Source: Tilletia caries (Eukaryota > Basidiomycota > Exobasidiomycetes > Tilletiales > Tilletiaceae). From it: a stretch of DNA of 64,000 nucleotides. Shown here piece by piece: positions 34,173 to 42,720 of the stretch (positions are counted from its first letter, which is position 1; each line of letters opens with the position of its first letter). The stretch covers positions 1,178,001 through 1,242,000 of the forward strand of contig JALUTQ010000039.1 of assembly GCA_032718865.1 (NCBI GenBank). Direction: 5' to 3'. The position numbers and the translations under genes were made by a program. Below the pieces are notes generated by a model that made no database searches, was not told the origin of the DNA, and saw nothing but the letters and a program-made list of their open reading frames with translations.

Positions 34173-36176
34173 CTAACTGTCCACGTCGCCGTTTTGCGCC
34201 TTCTTGACGACTTTCGCGTCGAGCTCGATCTTGTCGTTCTTCCAGGCGGCCACCAGCTTGTCTTGAAGCTGGAATTTGAGTAGCTTCCGATCCTTCGTCA
34301 TGTCCATACCCTTACTCTCCATCAGCTGGATGATAGCATTCTTCCCAATTGACTGAAAGCGCAGCGAGAAAATAGTCAGTGCTCGAGAGTCATTGAGAGT
34401 CTCTGAGGCCTGATGAACTCACACGAAGAGCCTCAGCCGTTACAATCCCTTTCTCTAGCTCCTTAGAGACGCGCCGACGCCCTCCCGCCGCATCCTTCAC
34501 TCCAGCATCAGCAGTGCTCGCTCCCGCCGCCGCCGTTGTCGCTCCGGCAATGGTCGCACCGGCAGTGCTCTCTCCCGCCGTCCAAATAGCAGCCGTGCTC
34601 GTAGCAGTCGTGCTCGCTTCTGCCTTGCTTGCTCCCGTCTTACTCGCAGCAGTAGTGCCCATTGTAGCAGTGACTTTGGGAGGCGCACTCGGGATCTTGA
34701 AGATGTCGGTAATCTTGTCGCATATTCCCACGAGGTGAGTTCCGCTGATTGGGCCGTGCTTGAAGACTGCAGAGTTGGGGTCGGTGCTGGATTGTCGTGC
34801 TTGCTGCTCGATTTGTGCGGTCGACATCGTCCAAATGCGCATCATGGCAGCCAGAAGGCGGCAAGCGTTGCGAACGGTGCCGATATCTGTGAGGGTGCGG
34901 AGTTCCTTGCGATAACCAAAGTTCCCAATGGCATTGTGGCCAAAGCTCGGCCCGTGGTTGTCTTCGTTCTCCGGGTCTTCTTGAAGCGTCTCCAACTCCA
35001 CCAGCCACTGCAAGAACGCCTCCTTCCCTGTACCATCCGCGTCCGATCCAAAGTTCACCGCGTCCTGGAGAACGTTGAGCGCGTCGCCAATCTGGGCGTG
35101 ATAGGGGAAGCTTTGGGGGCGGAGGGCGAGTGCATCCTGCAAAGCGACCATGGTCGGCTTTGGTAGCTTGTGCACGTCTTGTTTGGCTGCTTGCTGTTGA
35201 GCATGCGACGTCGTGGGAGGTCTGGCGAAGACGGCCTTGGGACGAGACGCTGAGGACGATGATGCTGTAGATGGAAGAAGTTGATTAATGATTAGTGCGC
35301 ATACATGCGTACCGGATCGACAAACTTACCCTTGCTTCCGGCCGAGTCTTGTCCCCTGATCGTAATGCGCGGGCCAGCGGAAGGAGGAGTCACACCGGCT
35401 GTAGAGCATAGACAGAGTAAAGGATTAGTGAACTTGAAATGTAGCATGCCTGTAGTGACCAGTGTCTCACATTTTGCCAGCGCGTTGAGCCTTTCAACCG
35501 GGCTCAGAGGCTTTGTCTTCTTCTTGGGGGGTTGGGCTTTCTTGTCCCCATCGGAGTCTGAGCTGAAGTCGCTATTAAGTGATGTAGAGAGCTGCGATCT
35601 CGAAGTGGTGGCCAGCGTCAAAGCCGAAGTTGAAGCCCGTGAAGACTCCTTGTCAGACTTCGTGGAGCGGCGAGCTCCAGCCGTCTTTGGAGCAGAACGA
35701 ATACGCTTTCGAAGTCCTTCGTTTTTTGCCTTCAAATGCGCCTCGATAAAAAGGAACGCCTTGAAGTGATGGTCGCAGTAGCTCAGCTCCGGGCACTGGC
35801 CCTCCAACTTCTTCGCGATTCTCACGAGCAGTTCCAGAGATGCCGATTTGAGTCGTCGGAAGGTGCGATCCTGGGGCGCGATGGGGGGATCGAAGTCGTG
35901 TTCGTCGATAGCCGCACATGCAAGACGTGTAACAGTTTCGATCGTCGCGATACGTTCTGAGCCCAACTCGTTTCCCGTCTGGTCGCGCATGACGTCGTCC
36001 TTGGAGTACCGATCGTCCTTCTTCCTAAGCTTCGCCTTCTCCTTGGCGATCTCGCGCGTCCACACCATCGTCCGTGGATCCTGGGACCTTGCGGCGATGT
36101 ATGCCGGTGTGTGGGTCGGGTCCGAGCTCGACGTCAAAGCGGAGCTCGCCGACACCGAGCTAACAGACGGAGTCAT
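34173..36176 (-). CDS. Transposon accessory protein (TnpA-like position), unknown family
   Basis: Minus strand, four exons that splice cleanly. It starts MTPSVSSVSASSALTSSS at 36,176. The first exon has REIAKEKAKLRKKDDRYSKD and a basic, Ser-rich tail ending RLNALAKC (donor GTGAGA). Then follow AGVTPPSAGPRITIRGQ, the main exon (VHKLPKPTMVALQDALALRP ... GTVRNACRLLAAMMRIWTM, then an Ala/Thr/Gly-rich stretch) and the last exon SIGKNAIIQLMESKGMDMTK, ending NGDVDS. It lies directly downstream of the transposase on the same strand. Many Lys/Arg-rich patches suggest a nuclear protein. A DNA-binding role at the subterminal arrays is only inferred from position. All frames look intact, unlike the transposase. 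Confidence 0.6.
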
Positions 36177-36540
36177 CGGGACAAGCTAGGACGGCGGAGG
36201 AGGAAGAGGAGATGCTTGTGGAACGGCCGCGCTCTGCTGTTGAAGTTCGGCCATTCGGGCCATTACGGCGGGGTGTGTCAGAAGCAGATCTGGGTCGATG
36301 CTGTCCAAGGCGGCCATCTGCTGCGAGTACTGCGGAGCGTTCATGCTGCTTGTGGAGTGGGGCTTGAAGTGATGATGACGATGATGGTCGTGGTGAATGT
36401 CTAGGTCGTGCTTGCTTGTCCGAACAACAATGCCCGCATGTACCCCGATGCCCGCATGTATCTTGCTCATGACATCCCCAATGAACCCTGACAGCAATGA
36501 ACAAGCAGACAGCAGGCAACTGAAGCTATCATTGAGCATG

Positions 36541-38712
36541 TCAAAGCCATGATAGCTTGCGAAGAACGTAGGTGAACCCGCTAAGCTCTAAGATCCCCAC
36601 AGGTTGCAGAATCGCCGCTGCATGAATCAAGCAGAGTTCGCGACCGAAGCCGCTCCCACGAATGACGCCTTGACCCTCCCATACGCCCAGAAGCGGCCTC
36701 GCCAAAACGTACGCGCTGTCCGTCAGGCGTTTTGACAACCCTGTCAGTCGTCTTGTCTCGGCTAGCTCCTCTTCGGTCAGGCATCCAGCGAGTTCGGCAA
36801 GGGCATCCGCATACGATTGCTGGTCTCGGAGAGGGAGCGCAAGTGGATCGTAGCTCTCTTGACGGTCGAGGTTGGTGGGAGGGTGGTCGTTGTGGCCCGT
36901 CGTCCGTAGAGGGAAGTATCCGGTAACTTGCCCTGGTTTGTAGCACGCCACCATGAGACAAACGCGGCATCCGGAGTAGCCAGAAGCTCCGGTCATATGG
37001 CTGATATTCTGAGAGCCAGGTTGATCTGCCGCAGCGAAGACCAAATACGCCTTCCACAAGAACCAATCTCGCTCCTTCCCGTCCCACAGCCAGTGGCCTC
37101 GTGCTGCTCTGGCGAATTCTTGAACAATGGGGCGGAGGAAGGAGTCGACGTCGACCGGATTCTTGGGACCTGGAATCACAGAGGCGACGAACGTCTCGTT
37201 GCGGCGGAAGCGAGTCTTTACATTGGTGTTCAGGCAGGTGAGAAGAATGATCCACCCGTTGGACTCCTTCCGCTCCACCATTTGAGCTCCGTCGACACTC
37301 AACATATACGCCTCGTCCCTAGCACCTTCGAACAGACCGAGCGTCTCCTTGAGCTCCCGCATCACTGCACCATCAGGAAAGTCCTGGAAGATGTGCCCAT
37401 CGTCACCGTCCCTGAGTTCCTGACCAGACTTGTTCGCACGCTCGCCAAAGTCAGTTGACCCCAGTTCCGCCGCCCATTTTGCACGCGCCCGTGGGAGAAT
37501 TGGAATTGTTGTGAACGTCTTCTTGGCCTTCCCGTTCGCGTGGTATCGCCGCGTCCTGCAAGGTACACCGTTCCGAGAAGCTGTGCACCGACGAAGATGG
37601 GAGTTGTTGCCGACGAAAGCCATGCACGAGTTTGGGCACATGTCCCAACATTCTTCTTGAAGCTTCGTGATGCGCTTGATAAAGTTGGCAGCCTTGTATT
37701 TGGACATGATCTTGACGTTATCTGCTTGTCCCGCATCCTCGAGATTCTTGGCGAGCTCGTCGTAGGCGGCTACAGTGAGGTCCTGTCGGACGAACGTCCG
37801 GAAGTGCTTAACCGACGCCTTCTCGCTGGGATTGAGGTCGTCGAGGGAGATGAGCAGCTCTGCGGGTCGAGGGGGACGATTTGGCCGCGGACCCGGCCGG
37901 TATTCCCCGATGAGCTCGTCGAGCAGCTGCTGTCCGTGAACGGAACGAGGTGCTGGCTGACGATCGGCCTGATCATCTCGGGCAATCTCTGGATCGTGCG
38001 GTTCCTCGTCGTCGGGGTCCAGGCCGTTGCTGCCTTCCTCGCTACTGTCTTCGAACTCATCGTCGTCGCCGCCGCAGAATAGGGGCAGCTCATCCGCCAC
38101 GAGCTCCTGGGGATCGCGAACGTCCGAACCTGACGACGACGATGAAGAAGAAGTCGATGGGCTGCTGGAAGGTGCAGGCGACGCCAAGTCGATCATGTCT
38201 GCCTGTACTTCCTCCTCAGAGTCATCGACGTCCATGCCGTGACCGAACGGGTCGTCGAAGTTGAGCGGCGCCGGGTCGTACAAAACATCGTCAAGTCCGT
38301 CTGCTCCAGCGTGCGCTGCCGGTAAAGGCGCGTTTGGATTCTCGAGCTGCTGCGTAGAGCCTTGTGAATCTCGCCAGGAAAGGACCTTGTTGGACGCGTT
38401 CGTGCCTTGTGAAGCGGGCTCATGTTCATCGAGAGGTTCGTCATCGCTGTCGCCGGCGCTGCTGAGGGTGCTGTCGTCACTGTCCGAGGCGCAGATCGCA
38501 GTCTCGTTGAGGTCAATCGCTGACAATAGAAACTGAGAGGGAGGAAAGCTGTTCTGCTCCGCTGTGAGCTTGTCAGCGCGGTCTTCCGCTAGATGGGTTG
38601 CTCGACGCCGTATGGTGACCTTGCGGGGGGGACCTATGCCGAAGGTGCAGCGCTTGTAGCAGTAGCACAGAACCAGTCGATCGCGTCCGCGCTCGCTGCG
38701 GAGGGTGGACAT
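36541..38712 (-). CDS. Tnp2/Plavaka-type (CACTA-like) transposase, C-terminally short
   Basis: Minus strand, starting MSTLRSERGRDRLVLCYCYK; an in-frame extension reaches 38,850. Order of features: N-terminal basic region; a long acidic Ser-rich linker; CPNSCMAFVG with further cysteines (zinc-ribbon-like); and SVDGAQMVERKESNGWI with the first catalytic Asp. Next come NPVDVDSFLRPIVQEFARA, FAAADQPGSQNISHMTGASG with the second Asp, and GYSGCRVCLMVACYKPG followed by GYFPLRTTG. These phrases match the Tnp2 family in order. The usual downstream part (the D-x-MHL...EN-like region and the C-terminal third) is missing: the frame ends VLRKLSWL at 36,541. It is either truncated or frame-broken, so activity is doubtful. 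Confidence 0.8.
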   Translation of the reverse strand: MSTLRSERGRDRLVLCYCYKRCTFGIGPPRKVTIRRRATHLAEDRADKLTAEQNSFPPSQFLLSAIDLNETAICASDSDDSTLSSAGDSDDEPLDEHEPASQGTNASNKVLSWRDSQGSTQQLENPNAPLPAAHAGADGLDDVLYDPAPLNFDDPFGHGMDVDDSEEEVQADMIDLASPAPSSSPSTSSSSSSSGSDVRDPQELVADELPLFCGGDDDEFEDSSEEGSNGLDPDDEEPHDPEIARDDQADRQPAPRSVHGQQLLDELIGEYRPGPRPNRPPRPAELLISLDDLNPSEKASVKHFRTFVRQDLTVAAYDELAKNLEDAGQADNVKIMSKYKAANFIKRITKLQEECWDMCPNSCMAFVGNNSHLRRCTASRNGVPCRTRRYHANGKAKKTFTTIPILPRARAKWAAELGSTDFGERANKSGQELRDGDDGHIFQDFPDGAVMRELKETLGLFEGARDEAYMLSVDGAQMVERKESNGWIILLTCLNTNVKTRFRRNETFVASVIPGPKNPVDVDSFLRPIVQEFARAARGHWLWDGKERDWFLWKAYLVFAAADQPGSQNISHMTGASGYSGCRVCLMVACYKPGQVTGYFPLRTTGHNDHPPTNLDRQESYDPLALPLRDQQSYADALAELAGCLTEEELAETRRLTGLSKRLTDSAYVLARPLLGVWEGQGVIRGSGFGRELCLIHAAAILQPVGILELSGFTYVLRKLSWL

Positions 38713-39055
38713 GTCTGTGAGGAGAGTGAAGAGCTGGTCAGGAGTGAGGACTGCTCCTAAGCCCGGAAGTGGAACGTACCGTAGGACGGACCCCACGGAG
38801 ACAGACGACTGGCGGAGCAAAAGGTGAGGGCCGGAGGAGGGGCTACTCACCCCGAATGATATGTATGCTCGTCTTCACAGCTTCTGGGCGTGCTTGTTAA
38901 CCGGGGAATGGATGACTACGCTAAAGGCTATGTTACAAGCAGACATCGCAGACGGAGTGAAGCTGCATAATAGCTATGTTACAAGGGTCAAGGAAGAAGG
39001 GAAGACCTGTGCAGGAACCAGGCACAGGAAGGCACAGTTCGCCCTTGCGAGAGCG

Positions 39056-39748
39056 CTATTGAGCCTGAGCCTGAGAGAGCGCATCCTCAGCATCCTCGTC
39101 GACCTCATCAGCCTGGTCCGAGATCTGGGCCAGAGTCAAATCGCGCGAGACAGGGGCGGCCGAGACACCGTCGTTCTTGATCTGGGCAACCATCACGTCG
39201 CGGCTCTCGGCGTGCGGGCCAGCATTGATGTTGGCCTCGGAATCCTCGAGGTTGACGAGGCGAGCCTCAGCAGGGAATCTGCTGGGCTGCGACAGCCTGG
39301 CCGGGAGTGCCGTTGGTGATCTGGGCGACGGTGGCGTCGCGAGCGTGCTGAAACTTGGTGGAAGCGGCGGAAGCTGGAGTGGCGGCCTTAGGTGCTGCTT
39401 GCGGTGCCTTGGGAGCCCCAGCGGGGACCTGGGGACTGGAAGGGGCTTGAGCAGGAGCCTGGGCGAGAGCTGCAGCCTTAGCGGGAGCAGCGGGAGCCTT
39501 CTGCTGGCACGGAAGTTGGTAAGTGCGCGCGAGACGAAGGAGGCCATGCTCTCGTCCTGTTTGTTCCGAGCGAGCACCTGAATGTCACGCTCGGCAATGG
39601 CCTGGATGGTCAAGTCGGCAGCGTCGACGTGGGTTCCACGCTGGGCGACAGCCCGGATGGCTGAAACAGAAGCAGGCAACGAGGAAATGAAGAGGAAGGG
39701 GAAGTCTCTACCCGTGCCGCCGCCGCCGCCCGCTCCTCCCGCCTCCAC
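39056..39748 (-). pseudogene. Captured fragment of a PIR-like secreted/cell-wall protein (tentative)
   Basis: Minus strand pieces in more than one frame carry a repeated motif R-D-x-x-x-A-Q-I: RDATVAQITNGTPGQAV (near 39,310-39,345), RDVMVAQIKNDG and RDLTLAQISDQ. These are separated by Ala/Pro-rich sequence and preceded by ADLTIQAIAERDIQ. The Q-I-x-(D/N)-G core resembles the repeats of fungal PIR cell-wall proteins. The frame shift between the first half and the repeats indicates a broken copy. Family assignment is tentative. Confidence 0.4.
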
Positions 39749-40514
39749 AACTGATCCTTCGCCGCAGCCAGAACGACCTCATCGTCCCTCGTCCTCTCCT
39801 CCGAACGGTGCCGTCCCCGTCTACCAACACCGACTCGCCGAACCGGTCGACCGTGCCAGTCGAAGGAGCTCCGGCAGCTTGTTGGCCAGGGCGCGCTTGC
39901 AGGTCCTGTCGATGTGAGGGTGGAATGCAGGATGACACGGGCGAGCCGGAGGACTAGTGGCCCGCGCCTTGACGAATTTGGGCTTCACGAGCCGGAGGGG
40001 ACGACTGGAGGAGGATGAGGGTCATGTTCGGGGCCGTAGGGTCCGTGGTGTCATCATTAGCGCTGTCATCGGCCGCCCAGCCTCCGAACGAACGCGGTCG
40101 TAGGCTTCGAACCAGACCTCCTTTTGCGCTGCTCTGAATCCGAGGCCATGGAAGGATGCAATTTGGCGAGCGCTCCGCGAGCAGAGTTGCAGAGTTGCGG
40201 ACGTGCCGTCTCCAACCCTTGGCAACCCTTGCAGTCCCCAACGAGGGGGTCCCGCTGGGTGGTTGACCAAGGGAGGAGAGAGGGAGGGGGAGGTAAGTGG
40301 TCGAACCACAAGTCGAAGACGGGCCCGTCGCAGTGACGATGGTGAGAAGGGCCTGGTCGACGCCGAGGCCCGTCCTCGTCGTCCTCGTCTTCGGGGTCGC
40401 GCGGGGCATGGACGATTTTATCCGTGAGGACTTGCTCGGTACCCTCGGCGAAGCTGTCGTCACCAAATGCTTGCTCGGTGCCTTCGGCGAAGCTTGGAGA
40501 GGACGACGTTGGTG

Positions 40515-40920
40515 TGCACGGAGACCACGCATGGCGAACTCCTCGACATCGGCTTCAAGACGACGGCTGATCTCCTCCGTCTTGTTGAGGGTGCACAGGT
40601 TGAGGATGATGGGCGACATTCCCTTGGTGACGCGGTACATCTTGTTGGTTTCGGTCTCGACGTAGGTGACTTGGGTACGCTTGGTGGAAGGGTCGAAAGG
40701 CTGGAAGTCGACAACTCGGATACCGGCACGGGCCTCAGCAGGGCTGTTCAGGGTGCCGACAACACAGGAGTCAATGGCATCGGCGTTCTCCGTTCGGGAT
40801 GCGTATGCAGAGAGCAGGACCGACTGTAGCGTTGGCCAGAAGGAGCAGGACGATACCGAGGAAGTCCGGCCAGTCAGGAGCACGTCCTCCACTATTGCTG
40901 AGTGCGATAGCCACTGATTC
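40515..40920 (-). pseudogene. Captured, internally deleted P-type plasma-membrane H+-ATPase fragment
   Basis: Minus strand. The first piece, SVAIALSNSGGRAPDWPDFL then GIVLLLLANATV (40,822-40,920), matches TM1-TM2 of Pma1. One base frame away and directly abutting at about 40,822 comes LLSAYASRTENADAIDSCVV, then EARAGIRVVDFQPFDPSTKR, YRVTKGMSPIILNL and a terminal AMRGLRA. These match the nucleotide-binding domain some 280 residues further on in Pma1. A splice acceptor with polypyrimidine tract (TTTTCCTCGAATCAG) precedes the first piece, so capture was at the DNA level. It is non-functional as an ATPase. Confidence 0.75.
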
Positions 40921-41108
40921 GAGGAAAAGACGACAACAGAACAGAACAGAAACGTTAGTCATTGCCGTCCTGAACTGTGCCAGCACGTCTGCGATGCTCA
41001 CCAAGCGCGGCTGCCTCCATGACCCAGCACAACGGGCTGTTGAGATGGGCCAGGAAGGCAAGGATGAGGTCTTGGGGCTCTCGAGGGCATTACAGAAAGA
41101 GGTTTGCC

Positions 41109-41204
41109 GACGGTGCTTCCGATCACCGTTTGTCGAGGTCGACGATGCTTCCGGGCACCGTTTGTCGAGGTCGACGATGCTTCCGGGCACCGTTTGTCGC
41201 CCGG
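41109..41204 (+). repeat. 32-bp tandem repeat, three copies
   Basis: GACGATGCTTCCGGGCACCG plus TTTGTCGAGGTC at 41,141 and 41,173, preceded by a slightly diverged copy at 41,109. It lies inside the captured-fragment zone, between the ATPase piece and the kelch/Hsp70 pieces. Confidence 0.85.
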
Positions 41205-41407
41205 CCAACAACTCTGGGCATCCCTTGCGCGAACGCATCCCGTGTAATCCCACGAGGGGTTCGACACGGGCGGCTGACCTCAGAGTTGCGGCCGGGGACG
41301 GGGTAGAACTGCAAAAGAGAGTCCAAAAGCAAACGGACTTCCTGTTGAACCAAGGAGACGGTCAGTAATGACAATGATAGAGAACGTTGAGGAAGGGTGG
41401 GAGGTAC

Positions 41408-41924
41408 TCACTGTCTGGAAGTCCGTAAGACGCGCCGCGCGTGCTGGGTGTCAACACTCTTGAGGTCGCCAGTAGCCTTGGGCGAGACGAATCCGAATTC
41501 CAGATCGGCGGCCGATGAGGAAGGTTGACCAGAACCTGTCTGGGACGGCGAGTTTCCTGAGGGACCTTTGGACCCACCGGACGAGGAAGGCGACCAGCCG
41601 AGACCATTGCTGAGTGGCTGTGCATTGGGATCAGGCGTGTAGGAGGGCACGGACCCGACCCCGCCGGAGGTAGCTTCCGAATTCGACGAGCCGATCCAAA
41701 AGCCACCGACGGTATTCGCACCCGCATCCATGCTGGCCTGTGTGCCCGAGGAGAATGTTGTTGCCGTAGGAGACGGCGCTGTGTGCGAAGCGTGCGTCTG
41801 GGGCGGATCCTGATGCTGTTGCTGCTGTGTTTGAGAGAGACTGGATGGGGGACCAGAGCGGGGGCGACTGGGACCAGTCGAGGACCCATGCGTCTGCGAG
41901 AGGTGGACCGTAGAGGCCATACGC
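41408..41924 (-). pseudogene. Captured kelch-like fragment (tentative)
   Basis: Minus strand. GAYGLYGPPLADAWVLDWSQ, then SAPDARFAHSAVSYGNNILL (41,748-41,930), is kelch-like: a D-x-W...W pair, then an R-x-x-H-(S/T)-A strand and a following Y-G-N-N-x-x-L. The sequence then changes frame to SMDAGANTVGGFWI and runs into Ser/Gly-rich sequence. It is probably part of a kelch-repeat membrane or signalling protein. The frame change marks it as non-functional. Confidence 0.45.
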
Positions 41925-41954
41925 GCCGGAGGAGGACATGGAGGAGAATGCAGA

Positions 41955-42290
41955 GATGCGCTCGCCGGCAGTGGCCTCTGCGAGCTGCTTGATGTTGGCG
42001 AGCTGCATGCCGACGAGTTCCTCGACGGAGTTGACGGTGTTGTTCGCGTTGCCGGGCTGGTACGCACAGGCTGCGCGGTTGTTGGGGGCGGGCACGACGT
42101 TGGTACCGTGCAGTACGGAGGCGCGATCGATGGAGGGGATAACGGAGGCGCGATACCGAGCAGGAGCTTGGTGGCCTGGAAGCTGTCGGGGGGGAAGCGG
42201 GATGCCAGGTTGGCGGCGTCGGTCCCGAACAGGCGGTCGTGAGACGAGGGCGTTGTCGATCTGCTGTCCGCCGAAACTGACGGATGCGAG
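41955..42290 (-). pseudogene. Captured Hsp70 (Lhs1/Grp170-like) N-terminal fragment
   Basis: Minus strand. SVSFGGQQIDNALVSRP is followed in another frame by HDRLFGTDAANLASRFP and DSFQATKLLLG (42,155-42,230). It then returns to the first frame with NNTVNSVEELVGMQLANIKQ and LAEATAGERI. The order and wording follow the Hsp70 ATPase domain; the R-L-F-G-x-x-A, K-x-L-L-G and V-E-E-L...Q...K-x-L-A-E steps are all present. The loop length suggests the ER Lhs1/HYOU1 branch. Two frame changes within 330 bases indicate a pseudogene. It sits next to the right subterminal array. Confidence 0.65.
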
Positions 42291-42387
42291 GGGCAGGAGG
42301 CGAGGAGAGCGCCCATGTCGAGGTTGGTAGGATGCTGATGAGGGGATAGGGAGGCTGGGATGCGACGAGTTGGGTGTTGACTGACTG

Positions 42388-42706
42388 TTGAGCAGCGGGT
42401 CGACAGCGTGGAGAGGCGAATCATTTTCTAAAATTGAACTTTTGATTTCATACAGCGGATCAGCAGCGTGCTGGCAGCGTGTCAGTGTTGCCAAAAATTC
42501 AATGAAATCGTCCCAGTGTGACTGCAGCGTGTCGGCAGCGTGGTCAGAAAATTCAAAAAGTCATCCCCTTTTCTACATTTTCGTGCAGCGTATAAGCAGC
42601 GTGTCAGCAGGGTGCTGAGACGCTGTTGAAGGGGCTCCTCCCTTGGCAGCGTCTCAGCAGCGTCTCAGCAGCGTCACAGTGTTTCAGCAGCGTACCCACA
42701 GCGCCT
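42388..42706. repeat. Right subterminal repeat array
   Basis: More than ten degenerate copies of GCAGCGTGTCAGCAGCG-type words, the reverse complement of the left-array word, interrupted by A+T-rich spacers (TTCAATGAAATCG, AAAATTCAAAAAG). The arrangement mirrors the left array, as expected for a CACTA-type end. Confidence 0.75.
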
Positions 42707-42707
42707 C

Positions 42708-42720
42708 ATTTCTTACTGAG
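42708..42720 (-). repeat. Terminal inverted repeat, right
   Basis: ATTTCTTACTGAG, exact reverse complement of 32,035-32,047, followed directly by GGCGAAG (42,721-42,727), the candidate target-site duplication. Confidence 0.85.

Larger units (their letters stand above)
32035..42720. mobile_element. CACTA/Plavaka-like DNA transposon with captured host-gene fragments (10,686 bp)
   Basis: The element is bounded by perfect 13-bp terminal inverted repeats CTCAGTAAGAAAT. Inside each end is an array of CGCTGCTGACAC-type words, like the subterminal repeats of CACTA elements. It carries on its minus strand a Tnp2-type transposase (36,541-38,712) and an accessory gene (34,173-36,176). It also holds a block of damaged host-gene fragments (39,056-42,290) and an intron-rich unidentified stretch (32,300-33,600). 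It sits inside mitochondrial-derived DNA with a 7-bp candidate duplication. CACTA elements usually make 2-3-bp duplications, so the duplication length is unusual or partly fortuitous. The transposase is short at its C terminus, so the copy may be non-autonomous. Confidence 0.8.

Noticed and set aside
32035..42720. Starship or Helitron identity for the large element
   Set aside because: No tyrosine recombinase with DUF3435 features and no Rep/helicase were seen. The Tnp2-type transposase, inverted repeats and subterminal arrays point to the CACTA group.
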